40,075 bases of DNA from DATCDR01 sp036510575 (GTDB lineage Bacteria; Actinomycetota; Acidimicrobiia; Acidimicrobiales; Bog-793), in NCBI GenBank assembly GCA_036510575.1, contig DATCDR010000106.1, forward strand, positions 1-40,075, given 5' to 3'. The stretch's first letter is position 1. Every line of letters begins with the position of its first letter. Position numbers and translations under genes: made by a program. Shown here piece after piece: positions 26,567 through 34,808 of this stretch. The notes below the pieces were generated by a model. It did not search any database, had not been told where the DNA came from, and was given only the letters and a program-made list of their open reading frames with translations.

Positions 26567-27334
26567 ATGGCGCTGATCCTCAGCGAGCCCACAGGGCAAG
26601 GCTGGACGCAGGTTGTCGAACTCGTGATCGCGCTCGTGCTCTCGTCGCTGATCGGCCTCGAGCGCGATCTCGGCCATAAGAGCGCAGGACTGCGTACGCA
26701 TGCTCTCGTCGGGGTCGGGGCCGCGCTCTTCATGCTGGTGAGCAAGTACGGCTTCACAGACGTGCTCGTCAGGGGCAAGGTCATCCTCGATCCGTCGCGC
26801 GTCGCGGCACAGATCGTCACCGGCATCGGATTCATCGGTGGTGGTCTCATCTTTGTTCATCGCGACAACGTCCAGGGACTTACGACCGCCGCCGTCATTT
26901 GGGTGACAGCGGCGATCGGCGCTTCCTGCGGTGCTGGCCTTCCAGTTCTCGCCGCAGTCGCGACGGGGGGACACTTCCTCGTCACGCGGGGGTATCCGCG
27001 ACTGACACGACGTTTCGGGCTCGCCCGCTTCGCGGCTTCGACGATCCAAGTCCGCTACCTCGACGGGCGAGGGCTGCTGCGCACGATCCTTGCATCGACA
27101 ACGGCCTATGGGTTCGCGGTGACCTCGATCGCCACGCGGCCTGGGCCAGAACCAACGGATTCGGGCGTCGACGGCGTACTCGACCGCTCGATGGCGCACG
27201 ACCGCCGCGACTCTGTCGACGTCACCCTTCAAATTCAGGGAGCAACGACGGTCAACAATCTCGCCTCGGCATTGTCAGAGATCGACGGCGTGCTCTCCGT
27301 CACTACCGGAAGGTCCGATGACATAGGCGAGTGA
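26567..27334 (+). CDS. MgtC/SapB-family membrane protein
   Basis: 255-residue inner-membrane protein with the MgtC core: SSLIGLERDLGHKSAGLRTHALVGVGAALF followed, after a variable loop, by the VAAQIVTGIGFIGGGLI helix and GLTTAAVIWVTAAIGA. A cytosolic ACT-like tail follows, ending with ALSEIDGVLSVTTG. MgtC proteins act in adaptation to low magnesium or intracellular conditions; the exact activity is unsettled. ATG 26567 has AAGGA only 3 bases upstream, a tight spacing. Monocistronic. (The first motif spans about residues 26-55.). Confidence 0.9.
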   Translation: MALILSEPTGQGWTQVVELVIALVLSSLIGLERDLGHKSAGLRTHALVGVGAALFMLVSKYGFTDVLVRGKVILDPSRVAAQIVTGIGFIGGGLIFVHRDNVQGLTTAAVIWVTAAIGASCGAGLPVLAAVATGGHFLVTRGYPRLTRRFGLARFAASTIQVRYLDGRGLLRTILASTTAYGFAVTSIATRPGPEPTDSGVDGVLDRSMAHDRRDSVDVTLQIQGATTVNNLASALSEIDGVLSVTTGRSDDIGE

Positions 27335-27436
27335 GACATCGCCCCCAACGTGTGCAAGCGTCCATCGGCAGTGCCTATCGCGTAGATTGCCCACAATTCG
27401 TGCGGGCTCGAGGCAAGCCCGACACTCAAATTTAGG

Positions 27437-28060
27437 GGCTGAAGCGGCTGACATCAGTCGACAGAGCGAACTGCAAGGTTTCCTGGTCGCGGTCGTAGCC
27501 GACGGTCTGGATGATCCCGGCGAAGAGCATGCGCGGCATGCTCGGCTCAGCAGGATGATGCCGAGCATCACCGACTTGAGCCCGGCGCACCGCCCCGCGT
27601 GAAACGGTCCACGGCGAAGGGCAGCAGGATGACCATCGGCTGCAAGATGAGCTTCGAAGGTAGCTCGGTTACGTCAACCACCCGAAGAGCCTTCGGTACC
27701 TGAGCCACGCCCGCGTTCCGGCTCCAGTCATCATCCGGTCTGGAGCCTCCCGTTCGCACGAAGTCGCTTCTCGATCACCCGGAACAGCCACGCTGTGAAC
27801 GCGAGCCACACCACCGAAGCGGTGATCGCCACACCAAAGTCGAGGTGGATGCGGCCCGTCGAGACGTTGCCGACCGCGGCACCCACCAGTGTGTGGGTGG
27901 CCAACGCGATCGGAGCAGCGCGTAGTCGGCGATCTCGAACCCTCGAGGAGGCGCCGAGAGTCGGTGGACGAAAGTTGAGTTCGCCAGAGTGGTGTAGGAG
28001 CCGAGGTGACCAGTTCGCGCTGAGCCGTTCGCTTCACGCCGAGCATCCCTAAGAAGAGAC
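27437..28060 (-). pseudogene. Remains of one or two membrane-protein genes
   Basis: The minus strand carries coherent peptide blocks in changing frames: RGFEIADYALLRS near 27930-27960, then LATHTLVGAAVGNVSTG and VAITASVVWLAFTAWLFRVI (about 27770-27905, ending at a stop near 27740), and further down TELPSKLILQPMVILLPFAV (about 27615-27690), then MLFAGIIQTVGYDRDQETLQ (about 27455-27525). The hydrophobic runs indicate membrane proteins. No family can be named and no frame is intact. Confidence 0.4.
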
Positions 28061-28540
28061 GGCCTCCGTACCAACCTTCAAGACCTGCAAAGGAACGAAG
28101 GAGAAGATGCGGAGAGCGTCAACAACACAATCGGCACGGCCGATCAAACGCGACGACTGGCATCTCGTCGATCACCTATACCCCTGGTCAGGAGGCCCCG
28201 ATCATGAACAATCTCATCGGTGCGGCCGAAGACGACCTCCAGGCATGCGCCAGGTGACGCAACGGTGAACACAGGGTGAACGAAGCGCGAATTAACTCGG
28301 CCGATGCCGGGTACCATGCCCGCAGATGACCGACTGCAGCCGTCAGGTCCGTGCTGATCGAGAAGTGAGTCGTCCAGCTCTTCGCGCTCGTGAGCGGGGC
28401 CCTTGCGGGCGACATTCGCGCTACTCGCCGTCGAAGCCGAGGTAGCGACCACTTGTAGCTTGCGTCCTTCGCCGCAGGCTCGGACGGCCAGACCGTATTT
28501 CTGCCCACGCTCCGTCCAAAGGAGCAGCTCACGTCTGGTG
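28061..28540. other. No intact gene
   Basis: Minus-strand open frames exist, one with VPGIGRVNSRFVHPVF around 28270-28320, but frames change and no start or family is evident. Probably old insertion-sequence or gene debris. Confidence 0.35.
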
Positions 28541-28615
28541 GCTGATCTAGTCCGTAGTGGTCGGTCCAGCTGGTAACCGCAAGTTGCAGTAGCAGAGCAG
28601 TAGCAGGAATCTGCA
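28541..28615 (+). repeat. 75-base sequence resembling the tail of the IS30 relic region
   Basis: Similar, in the same orientation, to about 6968-7042: both contain CTGATCTAG, GGTCCAGCTGGTAACCGCAA, CAGTAGCA and GAATCTGC in the same order and spacing. The copy at 6968 adjoins the IS30 transposase relic, this one adjoins no transposase. It may be an insertion-sequence end. From 28616 to 28950 I see no gene. Confidence 0.55.
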
Positions 28616-28950
28616 CGCGACTTACCAGATGTGGATCGCCAACGCCTTCATTGGAGGTCTGGCAGGTACGAGACCTGAGGAGCCGCTGCGCATAACAGAG
28701 AGCACGGAAGAAGTAGTCGACATTCGCAGGTCCCTTTAGCGCCTATCCCATACACGACTGGGCAGCCTCAGAGTCCCCAAATCGATCGACGGCTGAGTCA
28801 GTTTGGGCGGCGGATCAGATGCGCGGCTGGTAACGCAATCCCGACGGGCCTTTATCGAGCTCCTCGACCTCGCGCTAACAGGACACTTCGCGCTCACCCC
28901 TCCGGATCCGCCGGCGGTAGCGCCGAGCCCGTCCGTTGTTTGCCCCGAGT

Positions 28951-29298
28951 GAGGCGGCCGCCCCGCTGGGGGCGGCAGCTACCCTGCCGGCGATGATTGG
29001 CGGCCAGTGATGGGCGGTGTTTTCCTAGCGGAAGAGATCGCGATGCTCGGCGAGGCGGTACCCGATACAATGGCGTTCGCGCGACTAATCGCGAAGGTCA
29101 TGACCTTCGTTGCCGACGCACTCGAAGCGGCGGTCTCCTCGCCTCGGACCTCGGCGGCGAACGACCCGGTTGAGGCGCCTGCCGCGTCCGAAAAGCCGGC
29201 GCCTTCGGCTACCGAGATGGAAGAGGCGCCGGCTTCGGTCGCGGTGATTGTCAACGCTTCGATTGGAGGTATGCCGTCCGCGAGAGGTGTGGTGAGCG
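28951..29298 (+). repeat. Structured 0.35-kb repeat, copy 2
   Basis: Partner of 6478-6866. It keeps one CGAAGGTCATGACCTTCG palindrome (29092-29109) and the 12-bp inverted repeat (arms 29193-29204 and 29224-29235). A 117-codon plus frame (29007-29360) and a 109-codon minus frame cross it; neither has a family match I know nor a good ribosome binding site. The two copies bracket 22 kb that includes the methyltransferase, the iol genes, the transporter and mgtC. Confidence 0.8.
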
Positions 29299-29579
29299 CG
29301 GCAGTCATAGACGCGCTGGACCCTTTTTCGCGACTGCGCCCCGCACGGCTGCATCGGTGACGCCGCCCTTGTCGCCGGGCCCCCGGTCATTAGCCGCGGC
29401 GCTCCTCTAACTGTCGGCGAGCTGACCGCGACCAGCCACCGGCATGAGTTCCGACTGTGCTCGAGTGACTCGCGTCTATGGCGTGATACGCGGATCGGAG
29501 CGGTGGTTCGTTTGATGTGGCTGCGACGGAGCTTTCGATTTAGCGGACGACCGCTCGCGGCCGAGCTAGACAGGTACTC

Positions 29580-29973
29580 ATGACGGACTGGCAGAACGTG
29601 ACACCCGAAGAATTCCGGACTTGGTACGACCGAAGCAGTGTCGAGTGGACCTCAATGCGCGTTGCGGAGGTCCGGTTCCACGAGGCGACATCGAGAGGCC
29701 CCGAGGGAAGAGCTAGGAATAATTACGCGAGACGCCCGCGCCTTCGCCATCGCAGATCCGTGCCCCGATCCCGTTTGGCGTGAGAATTTCCTTGGAATGA
29801 TTGAGGTGTGGAGCGAGGTAGTCGGGCTAGTCCAAACGATTGCAGCGGATCCCGAGACAAACGGAGACGGTGGCGAGTCGAGACTGAATGCTCTCCATGC
29901 GCGAATGAATGCTTATGCGGAGGCTATCGACGGTCGTCGTAAGGAAATCTTCGGCGATTCACCTGGCTCCTAA
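29580..29973 (+). pseudogene. Small hypothetical protein, frameshifted
   Basis: The first frame from ATG 29580 reads MTDWQNVTPEEFRTWYDRSS and SMRVAEVRFHEATSR; after a slip near 29700, in the C/G run of GGCCCCGAGGG, another frame continues with ELGIITRDARAFAIADP, VWRENFLGMIEVWSEVVG and ALHARMNAYAEAIDGRRKEI to the TAA at 29971-29973. Together they would give about 130 residues. No family recognised. Decayed gene or base error. Confidence 0.5.
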
Positions 29974-30109
29974 AGGCCTGGTAGACGGTCCGTTCTAACG
30001 CCCAAGAAATCTTGGCAGTTCAAATCTACCCAGGGCCGATCAGGTGGAACGGTCTTCGGGTACCCGCCGCAAGCAGGTCCAACCGATGTTTGGCACCGGA
30101 TGTGCCTGG

Positions 30110-30241
30110 TTAGTTCCGGTTGCGCGTAACCCCGTGACCGCCGGCGAGGATGACAGCAATCACCGCCACGATTCAGAGGACGTGCAGCGCGAAGCCCAGT
30201 CCTCCGAACAGGAGGGCCGGAACGATGAGCGCGATTAGCAG
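30110..30241 (-). pseudogene. Remnant of a small hydrophobic membrane protein
   Basis: The minus strand reads LLIALIVPALLFGGLGFALHVL, a stop (TGA), then IVAVIAVILAGGHGV to a TAA at 30112-30110. This resembles the very short two-segment hydrophobic proteins common in actinobacteria, where the residue at the TGA is Trp (TGG). The point change and the degraded C-terminus make it a likely relic. Confidence 0.45.
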
Positions 30242-30557
30242 CGTGGGGAGGTATTACCCCGCTGCTTGGGCGTGAACTCGCCGGCACCGTTCGAGTTGCC
30301 TTTTACCGGTGGGCGCGGGTACCTCACTGGTCGGGGCATGTTCGAAACACCCTCTCTCCCGAAATCCCGGCGCGCTCGTTGAAGTGGCAGAGTGCGGTGC
30401 CCGCTGTCCGTGGCCACCTCGTCAAACCGGCCACGCCGCCCGCTTCCAAGCTCGCAGTTTTCAAGCGCTTCCGGATTGCGACAGTTCTTCAGAGTGATCC
30501 CGTCGAGCTACCTCCCCGTACTACCAATAACTCGAGGATTAACAGGAGGTTCGTTTC

Positions 30558-31055
30558 ATGGAGACTGCGCAGTTCACAACATCTGTCCGACGGAACGTCG
30601 GCGCCCGACTTAGTGGGATCGGGCTGCTCATCGTCCTGCTCGCGGCCAGTGCCGGATTTTCGACGGCCGCTAGTGCGTCGACGTCGCACAAGGTCCACGA
30701 ACCGAAGTTCGTTGTCTTCTCGGCGACACAAACGGGGCTCGGGACGATCCTCACAACCCAGGCCGGCTACACCCTCTATACGAATGTGGGAGATACTCAG
30801 AATAATTCGTTCGTAGCGACCCAGACCTTCGCTGCTGCATGGCCCGCGGTCACCCTACCGCTGGGAGACGTCTTGTTCGCCGGGCGCGGTATCGTCGGAC
30901 TCGGAACGTACACACTTCCGAGTGGCCAGATTCAGGTCACGTGGCAGGGTCTTCCGCTCTACACCTTCATCAAGGACACCACCCCTCACATTGTGACTGG
31001 CAATGGGGTTCGTGGTTTTGTGGTGGCCTTTGTTGCGCTGCAGAAAAAGAAGTAG
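30558..31055 (+). CDS. Secreted-repeat (COG4315-like) exported protein
   Basis: 165 residues: N-terminal signal segment (GIGLLIVLLAASAGFSTAASA) with a likely cleavage after an ASA sequence, then one and a half copies of the secreted repeat, with TILTTQAGYTLYT, FAAAWPAVTLP and QVTWQGLPLYTFIKD. Such proteins are extracytoplasmic and of unknown function; no lipobox Cys is evident. GGAGG lies 7 bases before the ATG. It is the last intact gene before the second tRNA-Arg fragment. The AT-moderate 5' region (30242-30557) holds no gene I can support. Confidence 0.8.
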   Translation: METAQFTTSVRRNVGARLSGIGLLIVLLAASAGFSTAASASTSHKVHEPKFVVFSATQTGLGTILTTQAGYTLYTNVGDTQNNSFVATQTFAAAWPAVTLPLGDVLFAGRGIVGLGTYTLPSGQIQVTWQGLPLYTFIKDTTPHIVTGNGVRGFVVAFVALQKKK

Positions 31056-31286
31056 TGGTTGCGGCGACATCAGCGATTTATCGCTCGGCGGACTGTAGAG
31101 CAGCTGATCCGTCGTGGCGAGGCTGACGCCTCGGAGCCGCGCCCTCGAGTGGGTCACGTCGACAAGTCGCGCCGTGCCGGGCGAGAATCCGATGCGGTGA
31201 GGGCTCTGAGCAGCCTTGCTACTCAATTTCTGACGATCTGGAGTAGCAGGATTTATGCCCGAAACAATCTGACCAGGAAGTATTCG

Positions 31287-31331
31287 GCGCACTCGGAGGA
31301 ATTCGAATCCCCAACCTTCTGATCCGTAATT
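31287..31331 (-). repeat. tRNA-Arg(ACG) 3'-half fragment, copy 2 (att-like)
   Basis: Nearly identical to copy 3 at 32921: T-arm GGGGATTCGAATTCC, variable part AGAAGGTT and anticodon-loop end TACGGATCAG on the minus strand. The acceptor end is GTGCGC here against GTGCAC in copy 3. No 5' half of a tRNA is present. The site closes the 29-kb island and opens the 1.6-kb interval containing the ATP-grasp gene. Confidence 0.8.
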
Positions 31332-31557
31332 ATTTGGCCTTCACCGGTGTGCCGACCAGCGAATACGAAGCTCGCTGGTTACCGAGGGCCGTTCAATTAG
31401 AAGGTGCGTTCGCGAGCCTCGCAGCAAGGGGCTGCACCGTGCTGCGCGGGGTGCTGGGGTGGCCGCGTGCTGGAGAGGGCGAGCTGCGTGTACCGGTACG
31501 AAGTCGAGTCCAGAATGGTGTCCGGCTAGCTATCCGCATGATGGAGCGGGCAGGTGC

Positions 31558-32658
31558 TTATCCGCCGCTGCCGGCCCCTCGTGTTGACCTTGCCGCCACG
31601 GTTCCCTCGAGTGCGGCATTCGCCACCGTGTCCGACGCCATCGGCGGGAAAGGCCACACGGCGCTGACGTTGATTTCGCACAATACGTAAGTGTCCGCGC
31701 CCGCGTCCGTCTTTGGGCCGTAGAGGAAGTCCGCGTCCCAGATAACCGGGAGCGACTCAGTTGCGATGCCGAGCAGTTCTTGCATCTGGGGAACCCACTC
31801 GGTCTCGGCGAGTGCGCGAAGTCGTTGGTAGGCGGGTGTATCGGGGCCTTCCATGACCGTCCGGGTGGGCTCGGCGAGCGGAGGTTGCTCGTTCGGATCG
31901 AAGTCCAGTAACCCTTTTGGCCACTGATGACAAAAGCCGACAACCTGGTTGCGGCTCAAGTAACAGCGCATCATGCCGTCACTCAATCGATCCTGAAACA
32001 CCTGGTCGACGATGCAGCCGGACCAAGCGAAGTACTTCTCGCACCGAGCGATGAAGGCAGCCAGCGGCGTCGTCTGCGAGGAGCCGTCTCGCCACCGGGC
32101 ATCTTGAACGCGGATGATGCTGTCCGGTTGGACGTCGGTTGCGTTCTCGTCGATCAGCTCGACCTTCCAGACGCCCTCTCCACCGTTGCCCCGCCCTTGC
32201 TTCACGACGAGGCGTCGGCGGCTGGCGAGACGCGAGGGGAATCGCTGGGCGAACTCGGAGGACGACAGGTAGAGGACGGTATCGCTTCCCCAGCCGAGTT
32301 CCTTGGTGCGAAAGAGGACCTCCTTGGTCCCAAGCTTCCCGATCGTGTCGGGTCGCGCAGAGACGAAGACGCCGACGGCTGATGCCTCCCTGAGGATCTC
32401 GTCCACATGGGCGCGGTTCGCGCCGTCTTGAATGGGGTTGACCCACACGAGCACGCCGTCACAGCTCAGAACCTCTTCGCGGACGTCATCAACCGAGTCG
32501 TCCGCGAATGGGATCAACACGGTTGTCACGGGAAGCTTTCCAAACGCATCGAACAGCGATTCGAGTTGCCGGTCTGGTCGTGGAGCGGGCGATTCGACCG
32601 TTCGGTCGCCTCGCCAGAGAATCCCGATGCGTGGTGTTGTCTCGTGTTGTTTGGCCAT
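31558..32658 (-). CDS. Cj0069-family ATP-grasp protein
   Basis: 366 residues, of usual length. Starts with IGILWRGDR, the typical opening; central RRRLVVKQGRGNGGEGVWKV is the ATP-grasp nucleotide-binding strand-loop, and the C-terminal LYGPKTDAGADTYVLCEINV carries the metal-binding Glu/Asn. ATP-grasp enzymes join a carboxylate to an amine or thiol; the substrates of this family are unknown to me. GGGGAAGG lies about 12 bases before the ATG. It is the only gene between tRNA-Arg fragments 2 and 3, so it may be the cargo of a minimal integrated element or the leftover of a deleted one. Confidence 0.85.
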   Translation of the reverse strand: MAKQHETTPRIGILWRGDRTVESPAPRPDRQLESLFDAFGKLPVTTVLIPFADDSVDDVREEVLSCDGVLVWVNPIQDGANRAHVDEILREASAVGVFVSARPDTIGKLGTKEVLFRTKELGWGSDTVLYLSSSEFAQRFPSRLASRRRLVVKQGRGNGGEGVWKVELIDENATDVQPDSIIRVQDARWRDGSSQTTPLAAFIARCEKYFAWSGCIVDQVFQDRLSDGMMRCYLSRNQVVGFCHQWPKGLLDFDPNEQPPLAEPTRTVMEGPDTPAYQRLRALAETEWVPQMQELLGIATESLPVIWDADFLYGPKTDAGADTYVLCEINVSAVWPFPPMASDTVANAALEGTVAARSTRGAGSGG

Positions 32659-32920
32659 GCGAAAGTCGCACCTTCCCCGGCGGCGCGAGACGGCCGCGTG
32701 ACGTAGTCCCTATCAGCGTCGCGCTCGGCCGCTGAGGTTGAGAACCGCTCAGTGCTTCGGCGATCAAGATCACGGTCTGCCACTCGGGTGCTCTCGTACC
32801 GAAGGCCGACAACCGTTCTCTTCGCAGGTCGTCGGGTATCCACGAAGCGCCTACTTGAGATACCCGTCGCTACCGGTGTGCGGGGGGAACTTCCTTCATT
32901 TTCCTACGTTTTCCCTGCTG

Positions 32921-32966
32921 GTGCACTCGGAGGAATTCGAATCCCCAACCTTCTGATCCGTAGTTC
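32921..32966 (-). repeat. tRNA-Arg(ACG) 3'-half fragment, copy 3 (att-like)
   Basis: Minus strand: CTACGGA anticodon loop (anticodon ACG), 3' stem TCAGA, variable AGGTT, T-arm GGGGA-TTCGAAT-TCCTC, acceptor CGAGTGC, discriminator A and an encoded CCA. Upstream of the loop the sequence does not form the 5' anticodon stem, so only the 3' half is present. This is the best-preserved copy. The intact gene must lie elsewhere, expected beyond the right window edge. Confidence 0.8.
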
Positions 32967-33250
32967 GCCCCGAGGTGTTATCCACAGGCACCCCCGATTG
33001 ACCAGGAGTCCCCGATAATACCGCTTAAGCTGGGAAGTTGACCCCAAAGAGTTGCCCCTCGTTGACCGCGAAGAGCCGCTCTTGTCAGGCGTTTCCGAGG
33101 CTTTGGTTCTCACGGATGTTCTCACTCGGCGCGTGGAGGACTTGAACCGCCCATCTTGCGGCTATCGCAAACACCGTAGCTGGCGCAGTGGTGCACATCC
33201 GCGGTGCAACGGCGGCGATCCGGCGAAGGGATCGCGATCGTCGAGATTGT
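32967..33250. other. Non-coding stretch with a DnaA-box match and a tRNA-like T-arm
   Basis: A perfect DnaA box, TTATCCACA, lies at 32978-32986, twelve bases from the tRNA fragment; no second box or AT-rich unwinding region is seen, so it is not an origin by itself. At 33128-33151 the minus strand shows a T-arm-like GGCGG-TTCAAGT-CCTCC followed by ACGCGCC, but no proper anticodon arm. No gene seen. The stretch 32659-32920 on the other side of the fragment also holds no gene. Confidence 0.4.
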
Positions 33251-33988
33251 CTAGGGGTATTCAGCCCACATCAGCCAGCGCCCGGAGCAGTTGAGGAAGT
33301 AGCAGTTCTCGGTCAGTCCTGGATCGCACCGGCTGAAGTCGCCGGGGTACTGGGCACAGGCCTCGACCGTCCAGGACTGGTTGGCGATGAACGTGCACAC
33401 ATTCGTTGGAAGTTCACTCCACCTCGGACGAGCTCGATCCCGGAAGCCGAATAGACGATCCTTCTCGACGTGTCGGCTGCAGTGACGAACGACCAGCCCG
33501 AGCGATCGGCCGCATGCAGCGCGACGGCGCGACGGTCTCATTGCCGCTCGACAACGAGGTGAGGGCATTAGCAAGCTCTCGAGTGGAAGCCAAAGCGACC
33601 GTTCCCACTCCACGACTTGAGGGGCACCGTTCTTTCGCGCCCGCCGGAAGTGGCTCAGCGAGCTCAGGATGGGCACGACGGCATTCGGATAGATGGATGC
33701 TGGATATCCGGAGATGGTGCCAGTGAGAACCACGCCCGGAATGAGACCGAAAGCTCCAGGGACGCCTGCCATGACCGCTAGCGATGTTCGCATGAGTCTG
33801 TATATCGCATCCTCGATTTCGGTCGAGCTCGCCGAGCTGTCGTGGGCTCGTCGAGCGCCAGGATCTCGGGTGAGCAGCTCTGAGGTGCTCGGGATAAACC
33901 TGATACTGGGCTCTCGCGCTAATCGCGCCAGAGCCAGTATCCCGCGGCGCTGAATGCTCGGGCGCGCTGGGCAGACCATCTGGACCAC
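33251..33988 (-). pseudogene. Hypothetical protein, probably frameshifted
   Basis: One minus frame is open for 245 codons. Its first half (IEDAIYRLMRTSL, GVPGAFGLIPGVVLTGTISG) and its end (NVCTFIANQSWTVEACAQYPGD, PGLTENCYFLNCSGRW) look like protein, but the middle is Arg-rich and the better protein-like sequence there (ELANALTSLSSGNETVA, then ALHAADRSGWSFVTAADTSR and IVYSASGIELV) lies in the two other frames. I infer at least two compensating slips. No family recognised. Confidence 0.4.
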
Positions 33989-34248
33989 GCGGCGAGCACC
34001 TGGACTGCCTCGGCGCCAGAGATGATTTTGGTAGAGCAGAGTTCGGCAATTTCTCCGTCGGATTCACGGAGTGGATCGACGAGGAAGAGACTTAGCTCGT
34101 CGGCGGCGTCACGCCAAGCCACGACCTCGACGACGAGTCCAGTCTCCAGTGGAAGTCGAGCGAAGGGGTCGCCATCGTGCTCGCTCAGCTCGAGCGCGGG
34201 GTACGTCCGGCCGCAGATGGTAAAGGTGAGCCCGGGACGACGTGTCAT
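33919..34248 (-). CDS. Hypothetical protein (109 aa)
   Basis: A clean ORF with strand-rich sequence: FTICGRTYPALELSEHDGDP, LPLETGLVVEVVAWRD, ELSLFLVDPLRE, then a C-terminal helix region. No family recognised. ATG 34248 is chosen; a GTG at 34266 is possible but would overlap the GGAGG that serves as its ribosome binding site. It is divergent from the antitoxin at 34322 and overlaps the following ORF region by about 70 bases. Confidence 0.6.
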   Translation of the reverse strand: MTRRPGLTFTICGRTYPALELSEHDGDPFARLPLETGLVVEVVAWRDAADELSLFLVDPLRESDGEIAELCSTKIISGAEAVQVLAAWSRWSAQRARAFSAAGYWLWRD

Positions 34249-34309
34249 CAGTTGTATAACCTCCACGAGTGCCGAGAATCTTTCACCGGAGACGGGTGAG
34301 TGCTCGCCC

Positions 34310-34321
34310 TACGATGTCGAC
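34310..34321 (+). promoter_or_regulatory. -10 box of a leaderless antitoxin mRNA
   Basis: TACGAT at 34310-34315, then six bases, then the GTG start at 34322. A -10 hexamer at this distance would begin transcription at the start codon, the arrangement of leaderless actinobacterial genes. No ribosome binding site precedes the GTG, which agrees. The same layout recurs at 34635. Confidence 0.55.
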
Positions 34322-34552
34322 GTGACCGAGCTCCATGTGCAGCTCCCCGGTGATGTGGCCGAGCAGCTCGCCACAGAGGCTGCCGAGCGCGGCCTGAGCG
34401 TCGAGCGGCTCGCGCTGCAGGTACTGACCGGGCACACTTCGGCTCGGCGTCGAAGCGACCGCATCTTCGGCTTTCTTGCCATCGGCCATAGCGGTCACCA
34501 CGACCTCTCTGAACGGGTGAAGGAGATTCGCCAATCGGCGCTGTCTGCGTGA
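34322..34552 (+). CDS. VapB-like antitoxin (orphan)
   Basis: 76 residues starting VTELHVQLPGDVAEQLATEA: a short beta strand and two helices (GLSVERLALQVL) as in ribbon-helix-helix or VapB antitoxins, then a C-terminal tail (DLSERVKEIRQSALSA) that would bind the toxin. The stop overlaps a GTG (GTGA) that opens a toxin-like frame, but that frame is toxin-like for only ten codons. Without its toxin it may act as an anti-addiction module or be decaying. Confidence 0.65.
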   Translation: MTELHVQLPGDVAEQLATEAAERGLSVERLALQVLTGHTSARRRSDRIFGFLAIGHSGHHDLSERVKEIRQSALSA

Positions 34553-34659
34553 TCGTCGCGGACGCCGGCGTCATCGTCCCCTCGTCGGTCGCGGCGCAGT
34601 CTTCGAGGGGCATCCGGTTGACCGCGGACGCACCTACACTTGTGGCGTGTCGACCGTAG
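34549..34659 (+). pseudogene. Stump of a PIN-domain (VapC-like) toxin
   Basis: GTG 34549 overlaps the antitoxin stop. The first ten residues, VIVADAGVIV, match the start of PIN toxins with the first catalytic Asp (Asp5). Then the sequence becomes unrelated and stops at 34657-34659. The rest of the toxin was deleted; the deletion joint lies near 34578, just before the promoter of the next toxin-antitoxin pair. Confidence 0.55.
34635..34646 (+). promoter_or_regulatory. -10 box of the second leaderless antitoxin mRNA
   Basis: TACACT at 34635-34640, six bases, then GTG at 34647, exactly the spacing seen at 34310. It places transcription start on the GTG. It lies inside the toxin stump of the preceding pair. 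Confidence 0.5.
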
Positions 34660-34808
34660 AACAGCCGGATGAGTCAAGAGTGCACGTTTACCTGCCCGAT
34701 GAGGCCCTTAAGAGCGCGCGTCCGCTTCCGAGACGCGAGGATCTTGTAGTCGAAGACGTCTCTGATGAAGAGTGGGCGGCGTTCTTGGAGGCACTCGCTG
34801 AAGCATGA
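34647..34808 (+). CDS. Small antitoxin of a VapBC-like pair
   Basis: 53 residues: STVEQPDESRVHVYLPDEAL, then ARPLPRREDLVVEDVSDEEW and AAFLEALAEA. Very acidic C-terminus, as expected for a peptide that blocks a PIN nuclease. The GTG start follows a -10 box by six bases. Its TGA overlaps the toxin ATG (ATGA), the standard coupling of antitoxin and toxin. Confidence 0.65.
   Translation: MSTVEQPDESRVHVYLPDEALKSARPLPRREDLVVEDVSDEEWAAFLEALAEA

Noticed and set aside
28979..29308. Small Ala/Ser-rich protein on the minus strand of the repeat
   Set aside because: The plus strand is also open, substitutions between copies show no codon bias, and there is no start signal.
32978..32986. Perfect DnaA box as a replication origin
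   Set aside because: A single 9-mer without further boxes, AT-rich region or replication gene is not evidence for an origin.
33128..33180. tRNA-like T-arm (TTCAAGT loop) on the minus strand
   Set aside because: The T-stem has a mismatch and the upstream hairpin does not give a 7-base anticodon loop with U33, so I do not call a tRNA.
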